Origin: Martinezella calliandrae
GTDB lineage: Bacteria; Pseudomonadota; Alphaproteobacteria; Rhizobiales; Rhizobiaceae
Direction of reading: 5' to 3'
Assembly: GCF_030272695.1 (NCBI RefSeq)
Contig: NZ_JARFYN010000035.1
Location: 1 to 64,000, forward strand
DNA: 64,000 nucleotides
The position numbers and the translations under genes are program-made. Positions 34,763 to 44,293 of this stretch are shown here, one piece after another. The number at the start of each line of letters is the position of its first letter. Within the stretch, counting starts at the first letter, position 1. A model generated the notes under the pieces. The model ran no database searches. It saw only the letters and a list, made by a program, of their open reading frames with translations, and was not told the origin of the DNA.

Positions 34763-36283
34763 ATGAGCCTTTCCTTTCAGACCCTGGCAGCGCTGCGGTT
34801 CGGCTATGGCTTCCGGCACGGTGAAACGCCGCCGGCCGACAAGGACGCCTTGCTCGACCCGATGCGGATCAAGGACGGCAGCTGCCTCTTTCCAGTCGGC
34901 GGTATCGAGCCACGCCGGCAGGCGATCGCCAATGTGGTAGACCGTCTTCGCGACATCCGCGCCAGCACTATTGAGGACGCCGCCAAGCGCGACGAGCTGA
35001 AAACCGTCTTCAAGGAGCTTCGGCAGAGCTATCAACGCGATGCCGATGCGCGCATCGCCCAAGCAGTCTTCTCGCCGTACGGCTTTTACGAGCGGCTGGC
35101 CGCATTCTGGACGACCCATTTCTCGGTGAGCGTCGACAAGACTCAGCCGATGAAACTCATCGTCCCTCTGTTCGAGGCTGAGGCGATCCGGCCCTATATC
35201 GGGGGCACGTTTCCGGATCTGCTGCGCAGCGCCACCCAACATCCAGCGATGTTGATTTATCTCGATCAAGCGCAATCGCTTGGGCCGGATTCCCCCGCCG
35301 GCATCAGACGCAACAAGGGGCTCAACGAGAATCTTGCCCGCGAACTCTTGGAGTTGCATACGCTTGGTGCCGGCAGCGGCTATACGCAAGACGATGTGCG
35401 ATCCGCCGCGATGGTACTGACGGGCATCACCGTCGATCGGCAGGCCGTCGAGGCCGATTTCCGCAAGGCCGCCGCTGAACCCGGCATCCATCGGGTGCTG
35501 GGCGTTAGCTATGGCCGAACACAGCGATCGGAGCGGGATTACCTGCAGATGCTGGACGATCTGGCGCTGAATCCGAAAACCGCGGCACATATCAGCCGCA
35601 AGCTCGCCATCCACTTCATTTCCGATACGCCGCCACAAGCAATGATCGATGCCATGACCCAGGCGTGGCGAAAGACGGATGGCGACCTGATGGCTGTCTA
35701 TGGCGCGATGCTTGATCACCCGGCCGCCTGGATGAACGAGGCAACCAAGGCCCGGCAGCCTTTCGACTTCATCGTGGCGGGCCTGCGGGCGCTCGATCTT
35801 CAAAAGAACGCCACTGCAACAGCTATTGTCGATCCGCTTGCCGATGATGAGGATGGGGCGCAGGCGATGGTTAACAACAATCCTTCCCTGCCCGGCAATG
35901 GCGCTACCACGCCCGACACAACACCTGATCCTCAGGAAGCAAAGCGCCGACAGGCCGCGATCGACGCGACCTTCTACGTGCCGCGCGGCCTCGGCATCTA
36001 CGCGCTGCAACGCATGGGGCAGCCGGTCTGGCGACCGCCAAGTCCGGCCGGCTTTCCGGAGGGCTTCGACGCTTGGATCAATGCCGGCGAGCTTTCCGAG
36101 CGGATTTCGTGGGTGCGGCGCGCGATCGGCCGTTATGGCAAGCAGGTGGATCCGCGGCAGTTCCTCAAGGAGACGCTCGCCGATGCTGCCCGCGACGACA
36201 CGATCCGGGTCGTATCGCAGGCGCCGAACAAGATGACGGGCCTGACGCTCGTGCTTGCTTCCCCCGAATTCAATCGTCGCTAG
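34763..36283 (+). CDS. DUF1800 family protein
   Basis: A 506-residue protein with the DUF1800 signatures ALRFGYGFRHGE, AAFWTTHFSVSVDK, NKGLNENLARELLELHTLG and YTQDDVRSAAMVLTGI, and ends with ASPEFNRR, as family members do. No clear signal peptide. DUF1800 and DUF1501 genes are almost always adjacent, as here, with a 16-bp gap, and are thought to act together at the cell surface or periplasm, but the biochemical role is unknown. The Shine-Dalgarno is weak. Confidence 0.88.
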   Translation: MSLSFQTLAALRFGYGFRHGETPPADKDALLDPMRIKDGSCLFPVGGIEPRRQAIANVVDRLRDIRASTIEDAAKRDELKTVFKELRQSYQRDADARIAQAVFSPYGFYERLAAFWTTHFSVSVDKTQPMKLIVPLFEAEAIRPYIGGTFPDLLRSATQHPAMLIYLDQAQSLGPDSPAGIRRNKGLNENLARELLELHTLGAGSGYTQDDVRSAAMVLTGITVDRQAVEADFRKAAAEPGIHRVLGVSYGRTQRSERDYLQMLDDLALNPKTAAHISRKLAIHFISDTPPQAMIDAMTQAWRKTDGDLMAVYGAMLDHPAAWMNEATKARQPFDFIVAGLRALDLQKNATATAIVDPLADDEDGAQAMVNNNPSLPGNGATTPDTTPDPQEAKRRQAAIDATFYVPRGLGIYALQRMGQPVWRPPSPAGFPEGFDAWINAGELSERISWVRRAIGRYGKQVDPRQFLKETLADAARDDTIRVVSQAPNKMTGLTLVLASPEFNRR

Positions 36284-36299
36284 AGCGAGGAGCATCCCT

Positions 36300-37484
36300 A
36301 TGGCAGACGACAAGGCCTTCTCGCTTTCCCGCCGCGGTTTCCTCGCTTCCGCCTGCTGTCTGGCGGCCGCGCCGATCTTTACGCCGGTGACCTTTGCCGC
36401 CATGCCCGGAGAGAACCGCTTCGTGACCATCGTGCTGCGCGGGGCCATGGATGGACTGGATCTGGTGCAGCCCTACGGCGAACCATCCTTCGCCAGCTTG
36501 CGCCCTGACATCGCACTTGCGCCTGACAAGGGACTGGTCGATCTCGACGGCTTCTTCGGTCTTAATCCAGCCGCCGCCGACCTGCTTCCGCTCTGGAAGA
36601 CCAAGGAGCTAGCCTTCATCCATGCCGTCTCGACGCCCTATCGCGACGCCCGCAGCCATTTCGACGGGCAGGACATGCTGGAAACGGGCGGCGATCACGT
36701 CGCCGAGGAAAAAACCGGCTGGCTGAACCGCGCACTCGCCACCATTCCGCGCTCGACGGCTCGCAAAGCGATTGACATCAACACCTCGACCGAGTTGATC
36801 CTTTCCGGTCCCAATCTGGTCGATGTCTGGGCGTCCGATTCCAATTTCGGCATGGGTGCGGACGAGATGCATTTCCTGACGCGTCTTTATGCCAACGACC
36901 CAGCTTTCGCCAAGGCGATGGATGAGGCGACGCGCGCCGACCAGTCGGCGAAGATGGGCGAGGAACCAGGCACCAAACGCGGCGAGCAGGTAACCGATGT
37001 CGCAGCGCTAGCCGCCAAGATGTTATTGCGCGAATACCGTATCGCCAGCTTTTCCATCACGGGCTGGGACACCCACGTGCAACAGGCGGTCCAGTTCCGC
37101 AAGGCGGCCGGTGACCTGACACAGGCGGTCCTGACATTGAAGAGCATGCTCGGGCCGGATGCCTGGAGGACGACGGTGGTTCTTGCGATGACCGAATTCG
37201 GCCGTACCGTCCGCCAGAACGGCTCGGGCGGCACGGATCACGGCACCGGAGGCTGCTGCCTGCTGGCGGGCGGCGCCATCAATGGCGGCCGCGTGCTTGG
37301 CAGATGGCCGGGAATTAAAGACGATCAGCTCTTCGAGGACCGCGATCTCATGCCCACCGCAGACGTGCGCGAGATCGCAGCCGCCATGCTTTACCGGCAG
37401 TTCGATGTCGGCGCCGACGACCTGACCTCCAAGATCTTTCCTGGCCTGAGCTTCGATAAATCTTCGCAATTCCTGAAGGTGTAA
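36300..37484 (+). CDS. DUF1501 family protein with Tat signal
   Basis: The ATG at 36300 follows GCGAGGAG; 394 residues. A twin-arginine signal, SRRGFLASACCLAAAPIF, begins near residue 10. The sulfatase-like DUF1501 body has VLRGAMDGLDLVQPYG, RSHFDGQDMLETGG, ITGWDTHVQQ and TEFGRTVRQNGSGGTDHGTG, in which His and Asp residues could bind metal as in alkaline-phosphatase-fold enzymes. It is exported folded, presumably together with its DUF1800 partner. The open frame continues upstream into the DUF1800 gene but lacks a site there. Confidence 0.88.
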   Translation: MADDKAFSLSRRGFLASACCLAAAPIFTPVTFAAMPGENRFVTIVLRGAMDGLDLVQPYGEPSFASLRPDIALAPDKGLVDLDGFFGLNPAAADLLPLWKTKELAFIHAVSTPYRDARSHFDGQDMLETGGDHVAEEKTGWLNRALATIPRSTARKAIDINTSTELILSGPNLVDVWASDSNFGMGADEMHFLTRLYANDPAFAKAMDEATRADQSAKMGEEPGTKRGEQVTDVAALAAKMLLREYRIASFSITGWDTHVQQAVQFRKAAGDLTQAVLTLKSMLGPDAWRTTVVLAMTEFGRTVRQNGSGGTDHGTGGCCLLAGGAINGGRVLGRWPGIKDDQLFEDRDLMPTADVREIAAAMLYRQFDVGADDLTSKIFPGLSFDKSSQFLKV

Positions 37485-37563
37485 TTCCGCTCAGGCGCGA
37501 CCTTCCCCGATCAGGGCAACGCTGGCTGCTCTTCATTCGAACCGCGCCCGGTCGGCGCCGCTG

Positions 37564-40500
37564 TCACATCCGCTTTATCTTCCAGCTCCTGACCTCGAAG
37601 GGCAGGATATCTGGACCGGCATCGCGTCGGGTTGGTTCCTCCATGAGGTTGACGGCCTCGCTGATCGTCCAACCGCTTAAGGGCGCAATGCTGAGCTTGC
37701 CTCGACGACCGGCTGGTTCATAGACACGCAGTACGAGCCCATCGCCATCCTCCGCCGGCTTGACTGCCGAGAGTGCCACCGGCGTGCCCGTGACCGCGAT
37801 CGCCGCAACTGTCGTTTCCGCGAGATTGGCGGCTGTCGCGAAGACCAATGGCTGATTTAGGTCGTCGGCTTCTTCGCGCACCCGGCCCGAATGCCACTCA
37901 AAGCCGTGCGGGTAGAGCGCATAGGTGAAACGCTGCTCGCCCTCGTCCGCCAGTGGATCGGGATAGATCGAGCCCCGCACCAGGCTGATGCCAAGTACGT
38001 TGCCGCGGGCGCTATGGCCGTATTTCGCGTCGTTGAGCAACGCCACGCCGAAATCTGGCTCACTGAGATCGATGAAGCGATGGGCAACCGCCTCGAACAT
38101 GGCGGCATCCCAGCTCGTATTGGTATGTGTCGGACGGCTGACGACACCGTAAGCGCATTCGAACGTGGCGGTGTGCGCGCGCGTCGCAACCGGGCTCAGC
38201 GATCGCAGCATCGTGCGGCGATCATGCCAGTCGATTTCGGTCTCAATATCCAGCCGCCTCGCATTGGCCGTTAGCACATAATGCTGCACGATGCTGGAAT
38301 CGCGATGGCGATGGACAACCTTGATTGCCGCCCGATGCGCATTGTTTTCGACAAGTTCGATGCTTTCCGGCTTATCGAGACGAATGCCCTTTTCCGAATA
38401 ATCAGCGTCGATGTCCCAGGCGTCCCAATTGCGCGGCTTGTCGACCGGATAGATCCAAAGCTGATTGGCGGGTGCCGCCAGCGCCTGACGGCCGGTCGCC
38501 TTGTGGACGAGGCTCCGCACAGCTCCGTCCGCACCGATGGTCACGGCGAGATGCTCGTTCTCCAGCCGCCTCGCGTCAGCGTAAAAGCCGCCAGCCGGCT
38601 TCAATGCGGCTCGGTCGAGCACGTGGATGGAGAGTGGCGAGATTATATCTTCGGTCGAAAGCACCATGCCGTCGGCAAACACCGCGCGCAGTGGCCGCGC
38701 GTCCAGCGACGGATTGATGACGACGAGAGCGTCGACTATCCCGCCCTTTGGAAGGGCCGAGACGATCGCATCCACAGCGTCCCTCTGAACGACCTTGCCA
38801 TGATCGATGACGTCGGAAAGCTCGCGCTCTGCATCCTGATAGACCTCTCGAATGCTCGATCCCGGCAGGATATCGTGGAACTCGTTTTTCAGCGTCACCC
38901 GCCAATCCGCCTCGAGGCTCGGCGGTTTAGCGCCACCGATCATGTGGGCGATCGATGCAAGTGTTTCAGCTGTTATCAGGGCCTGCTCCGCCCTGCGGTG
39001 CAGCCGCTTGACGCCGCTCTGGCTGGTCAGTGTCGCACGATGTAATTCGAGATAGATTTCACCGGACCAGGTCGGAAGACGCTTTTCCCTGGCCGTGCGA
39101 TGGGCGCTCATAAAGAAATCGGCGACCTTGCCCCAACGCGCCTTCGGAATGGCGGGGAAATCGCGCAGCTGCACTTCGCGTTCGACCATTTCCGGGGTCA
39201 CGCCGCCGCCGCCATCACCATAGCCCACCGCAAGGAGCGACGTATCGTGTAGGGTTTTTGCCCGGAAGTTCTTCCAGGTTGGCATGAAGCAATCCGGCTG
39301 GACAAAACCGTTATAGCCCTGCATCGGATTGTCGAAGGTGTGCGCCAGCACCTGGCTGCCATCCAAGCCTTCCCACCAGAAGAGATCGTAGGGGAACTTA
39401 TTGGTCTCGCTCCAATTGACCTTGATGGTGAAGAAGCTGTCTATGCCGCCCTGGCGCAACAACTGCGGCAAGGCGCCAGAAAAGCCGAAACAATCCGGAA
39501 GCCAGCAGACCGTGTGACGGGCACCGAAGGTCTTTTCGAAATAGCGCTGGCCGTAAAGGATCTGCCGCACCAGGCTTTCGCCGGTCGGCATGTTCGTGTC
39601 CGGTTCGACCCACATGCCGCCGATCACTTCCCATGAACCATCCGCCACCTTCTCCTTGATGCGCTTAAACAGTTGCGGATCGTCTGCCTCCATCTGCGCA
39701 TAATAATGCGCCGTCGATTGGTTGAAGCGGAACTCGGGCGAGCGGTCCATCAGCGACAGCGCCGTGTGGAAGGTTCGGCGCATCTTGCGGCGGGTTTCGT
39801 CATAAGGCCAAAGCCAGGCAAGATCGATATGAGCATGGCCGGTCAGCAGCAATTCGCCGTTTTGCGGATAGCGTTCTTGCAGCGTCTTCAGGCGGGCACG
39901 GAGGATGTCATAGGCCACAACGACAGACGCACGCTCGTCCTCAGTCAAATCTGCGGGGCTCCCCACCAGCTCCGGCAGTTCCCAGATTTTTTGTTGCCAT
40001 TCGGCCTTCGCCGTGCGGGACACATAGGGATGTGTCGCAGAAGGCCAGTCCAGACTGCGCAGCGCCGTCTCGGCAGCATCGAGCAGATGCGGCACCACAT
40101 CGTGTTCGTCCAGTGCTTCGACCGCCTCCGCTATCTGCCGCATTAACAGGTTCAGTCGATGTACGGGAATATCCAGCAAGGCGAGCTGCGCCCGGCTCAA
40201 CCTCGGCTGGCGGTTCGGTTCGCCGAAAGGAAGGCGAGCGACGCTATCCGTTGTGATTGAGAGGTTGCGGTCCTTCAGCGGGAATTCCTGATGGAAGGGA
40301 TCGAGACCGAAACGCTCGCTCCGGCCGCCATCATAAGTGAGCGTAATCAGGCTCTCGCCGCCGAGATCGAGTTGCAGGCGAGTTTCTTCCAGCGGCCAGT
40401 CGGTGGGCACGTTCGCTTGCGAGGCGAAATGCACCACGCCTTTGCGATGCGGCCAGGCCTGGCCGATGGTGATATCTTCGCGCTCGAAGGTCCAGTTGCG

Positions 40501-40590
40501 GACCGGAAGTACAGCGCGTTCGCGCCAATGGCTGAGCTCTGCGGTGCGTACCTTAAGGCGGTCTAGGCGCTGGGCGATGGTGAGCTGCAT
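37564..40590 (-). CDS. GH38 alpha-mannosidase
   Basis: A 1008-residue glycoside hydrolase family 38 enzyme, full length. The zinc site opens with GHAHIDLAWLWP (His252, Asp256) and the nucleophile is Asp366 in WLPDCFGFSGALPQLL. EVIGGMWVEPDTNMPTGESLVRQ-type text between them (GGMWVEPDTNMPTGE) is typical, and KNEFHDILPGSSI carries a further zinc His. The C-terminal half is the beta-rich GH38C region. There is no signal peptide, so it acts on imported alpha-mannosides. It is convergent with the DUF1501 gene and upstream of nothing else on its strand. Confidence 0.92.
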   Translation of the reverse strand: MQLTIAQRLDRLKVRTAELSHWRERAVLPVRNWTFEREDITIGQAWPHRKGVVHFASQANVPTDWPLEETRLQLDLGGESLITLTYDGGRSERFGLDPFHQEFPLKDRNLSITTDSVARLPFGEPNRQPRLSRAQLALLDIPVHRLNLLMRQIAEAVEALDEHDVVPHLLDAAETALRSLDWPSATHPYVSRTAKAEWQQKIWELPELVGSPADLTEDERASVVVAYDILRARLKTLQERYPQNGELLLTGHAHIDLAWLWPYDETRRKMRRTFHTALSLMDRSPEFRFNQSTAHYYAQMEADDPQLFKRIKEKVADGSWEVIGGMWVEPDTNMPTGESLVRQILYGQRYFEKTFGARHTVCWLPDCFGFSGALPQLLRQGGIDSFFTIKVNWSETNKFPYDLFWWEGLDGSQVLAHTFDNPMQGYNGFVQPDCFMPTWKNFRAKTLHDTSLLAVGYGDGGGGVTPEMVEREVQLRDFPAIPKARWGKVADFFMSAHRTAREKRLPTWSGEIYLELHRATLTSQSGVKRLHRRAEQALITAETLASIAHMIGGAKPPSLEADWRVTLKNEFHDILPGSSIREVYQDAERELSDVIDHGKVVQRDAVDAIVSALPKGGIVDALVVINPSLDARPLRAVFADGMVLSTEDIISPLSIHVLDRAALKPAGGFYADARRLENEHLAVTIGADGAVRSLVHKATGRQALAAPANQLWIYPVDKPRNWDAWDIDADYSEKGIRLDKPESIELVENNAHRAAIKVVHRHRDSSIVQHYVLTANARRLDIETEIDWHDRRTMLRSLSPVATRAHTATFECAYGVVSRPTHTNTSWDAAMFEAVAHRFIDLSEPDFGVALLNDAKYGHSARGNVLGISLVRGSIYPDPLADEGEQRFTYALYPHGFEWHSGRVREEADDLNQPLVFATAANLAETTVAAIAVTGTPVALSAVKPAEDGDGLVLRVYEPAGRRGKLSIAPLSGWTISEAVNLMEEPTRRDAGPDILPFEVRSWKIKRM

Positions 40591-40937
40591 GGCGTGTCCT
40601 GCATGGTTGATGTCAAGGGCCGAAACCGCACCGGCGGTCGCCGCGTCGAGAAAGAGACATTACAAAACAAGTAGGATGATAACGGTCCGACGGGGTCAAA
40701 CGAGTGGGATCGGCAAAAGCAGATGGGAAGGATCAGCGCAGAAACATTCTGCGGCCGGAACCTTGGTGCCTGCGCTCACTCGACAGTTACCTCCTCCTGC
40801 GTGAAGCAGCATAGACTATGGTGAAGAACAGGCCGATGACCAGTCCCACAACGGCGATTTTTTGGGCTCGGTTCCATGGGAAGAGCCGGGACGGTGAGGC
40901 GTCCTGGCGGGGCGGTCAACCACCCCGCCGCCATTGC
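40591..40937. other. Intergenic region between GH38 gene and fsr
   Basis: No complete gene. A minus-strand frame at 40787-40915 encodes a convincing membrane helix and basic tail (AQKIAVVGLVIGLFFTIVYA, then ASRRRR) but has no normal start, so it may be the end of a lost small membrane protein. A hairpin follows the fsr gene. Confidence 0.4.
40906..40929 (-). terminator. Hairpin after fsr
   Basis: GGCGGGG and CCCCGCC at 40906-40912 and 40923-40929 form a 7-bp GC stem with a 10-nt loop, 8 bp after the stop of the fsr gene. Confidence 0.55.
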
Positions 40938-42134
40938 TCAATGTCTCGGAATGCGCGGCAAAAAGATCGTGAACAGACCGAGCAGCGGTAGATAAGAGCA
41001 GACTGTGTAGACGAAGGAAATCCCATGCGTATCGGCAAAATCGCCGAGGAACGCCGCACCAAGTCCCCCTGCCCCGAAGGCGAAGCCGAAGAAGATGCCT
41101 CCGATCAAGCCGACGCGGCCAGGAATCAATTCCTGCGCGAAAACCACGATGGCCGGGAAGGCCGACGCGAACACCAACCCGATCACCACTGTCAGGACAC
41201 AGGTCCAGAACAAGTTGGCATAGGGCATCATCAAAGCGAAGGGGATAACGCCCAGGATCGAGAACCAGATCACGAAACGCGCTCCGAGACGATCTCCGAC
41301 CGGACCGCCCATGATCGTTCCGACCGCGACAGAACCGAGAAAAAGGAACAGCATCAATTGCGCGTCGCGAACGTCGAGATGGAATTTGTCGATGACATAG
41401 AAGGTGAAATAGCTCGATATGCTCGCCATATACACATTCTTCGTGGCCGTCAGCAGGATCAGGATTATAAGCGCCCACATGGCCTTGTTGCGTGCTATGG
41501 GCAAAGTGCGGCTGGGAGCCGGGCGCGCGGCATGCTGGCGGCGATGGCTGATGTACCAGGTGCCGACCCAGCTGAGGACGATGAAGCCGATCACAGCAAG
41601 AACCGAAAGCCAAGCGACGCTCGACTGGCCGTGCTGAAGTACGAAAAAGGCGGCGATCAGCGGCCCGATGGCGGAACCGGCATTGCCGCCGAGCTGGAAG
41701 AGCGATTGTGCCAGACCATGGCGCCCGCCGGAAGCCAGCCGCGCTACGCGCGAGGCTTCCGGATGGAACACCGCGGATCCAAAACCAATGAGACTGGCTG
41801 CGACTAAAAGCATGCCGAAGCTGCCGGCATAGCCGAGCAGCACCAGCCCTGAGAACGTGCTGACCATACCGACCGGCAGGGAAAAGGGCATGGGCCACTT
41901 GTCCGTGACAATGCCGACGATCGGCTGCAGCAGCGACGCCGTAATCTGAAACGTCATCGTCAGCAGGCCGATCTGAACGAAATCGAGCGCGTAGTTCTCC
42001 CGGAACATCGGATAGAGCGACGTCAGCAGCGATTGCATGATGTCGTTCAAAAGATGGCAAACGCTGACCGCCACTACGATTGAAATCGTCGTCTTCTCAA
42101 ATCGGGCCTGCGTACCCGAAAATGCCGCAACCAT
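40938..42134 (-). CDS. fsr: Fsr-type MFS efflux transporter
   Basis: A 398-residue, roughly 12-helix transporter close to the fosmidomycin-resistance protein Fsr. Matching stretches are SVCHLLNDIMQSLLTSLYP, MTFQITASLLQPIVG, DKWPMPFSLPVGM and FHPEASRVARLASGGRHGLA. It would export a small anionic or drug-like compound across the inner membrane. The ATG at 42134 is chosen for the GGAAGGA ahead of it; a longer frame begins at 42170. It diverges from an AraC-type regulator, which probably controls it. Confidence 0.85.
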   Translation of the reverse strand: MVAAFSGTQARFEKTTISIVVAVSVCHLLNDIMQSLLTSLYPMFRENYALDFVQIGLLTMTFQITASLLQPIVGIVTDKWPMPFSLPVGMVSTFSGLVLLGYAGSFGMLLVAASLIGFGSAVFHPEASRVARLASGGRHGLAQSLFQLGGNAGSAIGPLIAAFFVLQHGQSSVAWLSVLAVIGFIVLSWVGTWYISHRRQHAARPAPSRTLPIARNKAMWALIILILLTATKNVYMASISSYFTFYVIDKFHLDVRDAQLMLFLFLGSVAVGTIMGGPVGDRLGARFVIWFSILGVIPFALMMPYANLFWTCVLTVVIGLVFASAFPAIVVFAQELIPGRVGLIGGIFFGFAFGAGGLGAAFLGDFADTHGISFVYTVCSYLPLLGLFTIFLPRIPRH

Positions 42135-42255
42135 TGAGGATTCCTTCCTGCGCCGGCTGATTCCTTTCAACCGTGCTGTTTAATCAGCCTTTTACACGGC
42201 TTGCGGGTGACCTTCTTTCGTGTTTTGGTCCAGTTCTTTCGCGATCGGGCCAAAA

Positions 42256-43086
42256 ATGGAAACGCTCTCTGCGCAGTTGCTGGCAACACTCGAAAGGGAT
42301 CACGAGCAAAATATGCTCTGGATGGAGGAATCGAACGCGGGCGTACTCGTCCACAGTTCGGAGCCGCCGCAGGGCTACACTGTTCCCTGGCATCACCATC
42401 GCCGCACACAGTTGCTCTGCGTTTTTTCCGGCGTCGTCCTGATCCTGACGACCCGAGGCCGATGGATGGTGCCACCCGGCCACGCACTGTTCATCCCTGC
42501 TGGCCTGGAGCACTCCGTCGAGATACTGAGCGATGTCAGCATGAAATCGGTCTATGTGACACCGCGCGATCCAACGCTATCGGACGAGGCGCCTCGCGTG
42601 GTCGAAGTCACGGATCTCGCGCGCAGTCTGCTGCTTGAAGCTATCCGGCTGCGGGAAGCTCCTATTGGAAATCGCAAGGCCGAACTTGTCCTTTCCCTCC
42701 TCATCGAAGAGATTTCGACGCTGGAGGAACGTCCGCTCGGCCTTCCCTTCCCGTCCGACCGGCGGCTGGTGGCGCTGTGCCGCGACTATCTGGCAAATCC
42801 GACGCCGAATGCGCGGCTGGACGATTGGGCCGAAAAACTGGCGATGAGCCGGCGGACCTTCACGCGACAATTTCGCAAGGAAACGGGCATCAGTTTTACC
42901 ACCTGGCGCCAGCAGGCGAGTGTCTTTGCATGCCTGCCGCAACTTGCCGAAGGACAGCCGGTGACCAACGTCGCGCTGGAGGCCGGTTATGAAAGCGTCG
43001 CCGCCTTCACGACGATGTTCCGGCGCATGCTGGGGACCTCACCACGCACCTACATGGTTAACCGCTGGTCTTTCGACCGGCAGTAA
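42256..43086 (+). CDS. AraC-family transcriptional regulator
   Basis: The ATG at 42256 (METLSAQL) gives 276 residues; an in-frame ATG also exists at 42220 and neither has a strong Shine-Dalgarno. The N-terminal cupin-like sensor domain includes YTVPWHHHRRTQLLCVFSG and PPGHALFIPAGLEHSVE. The C-terminal AraC domain includes DWAEKLAMSRRTFTRQFRKE and VTNVALEAGYESVAAFTTMFRR and ends with TSPRTY. Both helix-turn-helix units are intact. It is divergent from fsr with a 121-bp intergenic region. Confidence 0.87.
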   Translation: METLSAQLLATLERDHEQNMLWMEESNAGVLVHSSEPPQGYTVPWHHHRRTQLLCVFSGVVLILTTRGRWMVPPGHALFIPAGLEHSVEILSDVSMKSVYVTPRDPTLSDEAPRVVEVTDLARSLLLEAIRLREAPIGNRKAELVLSLLIEEISTLEERPLGLPFPSDRRLVALCRDYLANPTPNARLDDWAEKLAMSRRTFTRQFRKETGISFTTWRQQASVFACLPQLAEGQPVTNVALEAGYESVAAFTTMFRRMLGTSPRTYMVNRWSFDRQ

Positions 43087-43153
43087 AAGTCGCTCAGATA
43101 TCCGGCGGGTTTACAGCCAAAAACATCAATAGCCGGGCATGATCAAAAAATTT

Positions 43154-43171
43154 TGAGAAAAGCTTTTCCCA
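43154..43171. promoter_or_regulatory. LacI-type operator, copy 1
   Basis: TGAGAAAAGCTTTTCCCA is a near-perfect palindrome centred at 43162/43163. It is one mismatch from the copy at 43187. The two centres are 33 bp apart, about three helical turns, and a TTGACT (43174-43179) lies between them. Confidence 0.65.
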
Positions 43172-43186
43172 TCTTGACTCCCAGAT

Positions 43187-43204
43187 TGAGAAAAGCTTTT
43201 CTCA
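43187..43204. promoter_or_regulatory. LacI-type operator, copy 2
   Basis: TGAGAAAAGCTTTTCTCA is a perfect 18-bp palindrome, 26 bp before the LacI gene start, overlapping the expected -10 region of the TTGACT promoter. It fits autorepression and repression of the sugar transporter genes downstream. Confidence 0.7.
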
Positions 43205-43229
43205 CGACAATAAGTTCGGGAGAGGACAT

Positions 43230-44249
43230 CTGGAAAATCAGCGAGTTAGAAGCGCTCGGGTAACGATTCATGACGTTGCCGCTGCCGCAGGTGTCAGCAT
43301 TTCGACCGCATCGAAAGCGTTGAACAATACCGGGCGGATGGGCGACGACACCAGGGAGCGGGTCAAGCGGGTCGCAACCGAAATCGGTTTCCGACCGAAT
43401 GCCCTGGCCAAGGGTCTGCTCAGCAACCGGAGTTTCACCATCGGTCTTTTGACCAACGATACCTACGGCCGTTTCACCCTCCCTGTCATGGCCGGCATTA
43501 CCGAAGCGCTCGTCGACCACGGGGTTTCGGTGTTTCTCTGCACGATCGAAGACGATCCTGCGCTCGGAAAGGTTCATGTGGACGCCATGCTCGACAAGAG
43601 TGTTGATGGTATTATCGCCTCTGGAAAGAGGATCGACCGCCGGCTTCCGGTGGATCTGTCCAATCTGCCCGTACCTGTCGTCTACGCCTTCACCGAGGGA
43701 ACGCCCGGCAGCGTCACCTTCTGCGCCGACGATTTTCAGGGTGCCACTCTGGCCGTCGAATGGTTGATGGGTCTCGGTCGTCGCCGGATCGCCCATATCA
43801 CCGGCCCGGAAAGCTTCGTTTCAGTGCGCGAGCGCGCCAAGGCCTATCTGAGCCTCGTCGGTGACCAATTGCCGGTTCTTTACGGCACATGGTCCGAGGC
43901 CTGGGGGCACGAGGCCGTCGCCAAAATATGGAATACGTCCGGACCGAAGCCGGACGCGATCTTCTGCGGCAACGATCAGATCGCCCGCGCCGTAGTCGAT
44001 GCCTTGCGCGAGCGCGATGTACGCGTACCGCGCGATGTCTCCGTGGTCGGCTTCGATAACTGGGAGATTGTCGCTGCGCAGACGCGGCCGCCGCTGACGA
44101 CGGTCGACATGAATCTCAAGGCGCTCGGGCGGGAGGCCGGGCTGACGGTTCTGGCGCTGACGGAAGGCCGCGCCGTCGAACCCGGGATCAGGACATTGCC
44201 GTGCGAGTTGGTCGTGCGGCAGTCGTGTGGGGGAAACCCCGATCATTAG
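43230..44249 (+). CDS. LacI-family regulator of the arabinoside-type ABC cluster
   Basis: A 339-residue LacI protein if translation starts at the CTG at 43230. The DNA-binding helix VTIHDVAAAAGVSISTASKAL is encoded upstream of the first conventional start (TTG 43320), so starting there would delete it. Between the stop-free upstream region and the helix the only plausible in-frame start is CTG, preceded by GAGAGGA. The periplasmic-binding-type domain follows (IGLLTNDTYGRFTLPVMAGI, DGIIASGKRID, DAIFCGNDQIARAVVDAL, VSVVGFDNWE). It would be released from DNA by a sugar imported by the following transporter. Confidence 0.85.
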   Translation: MENQRVRSARVTIHDVAAAAGVSISTASKALNNTGRMGDDTRERVKRVATEIGFRPNALAKGLLSNRSFTIGLLTNDTYGRFTLPVMAGITEALVDHGVSVFLCTIEDDPALGKVHVDAMLDKSVDGIIASGKRIDRRLPVDLSNLPVPVVYAFTEGTPGSVTFCADDFQGATLAVEWLMGLGRRRIAHITGPESFVSVRERAKAYLSLVGDQLPVLYGTWSEAWGHEAVAKIWNTSGPKPDAIFCGNDQIARAVVDALRERDVRVPRDVSVVGFDNWEIVAAQTRPPLTTVDMNLKALGREAGLTVLALTEGRAVEPGIRTLPCELVVRQSCGGNPDH

Positions 44250-44293
44250 TTGATGAAGCGGGGCAGACGGAAAAGCCCCATGGGAGGAGAAAC

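Noticed and set aside
34664..36448. A 594-codon minus-strand frame over the DUF1800 gene
   Set aside because: It is longer than the real gene but is a shadow; the plus-strand DUF1800 motifs are unmistakable.
40787..40915. A minus-strand frame encoding a membrane helix with an Arg tail
   Set aside because: The segment looks like a protein end, but there is no usable start codon, so I only mention it in the intergenic note.
43320..44249. LacI gene starting at TTG 43320
   Set aside because: This start would remove the DNA-binding helix that is encoded in frame just upstream.
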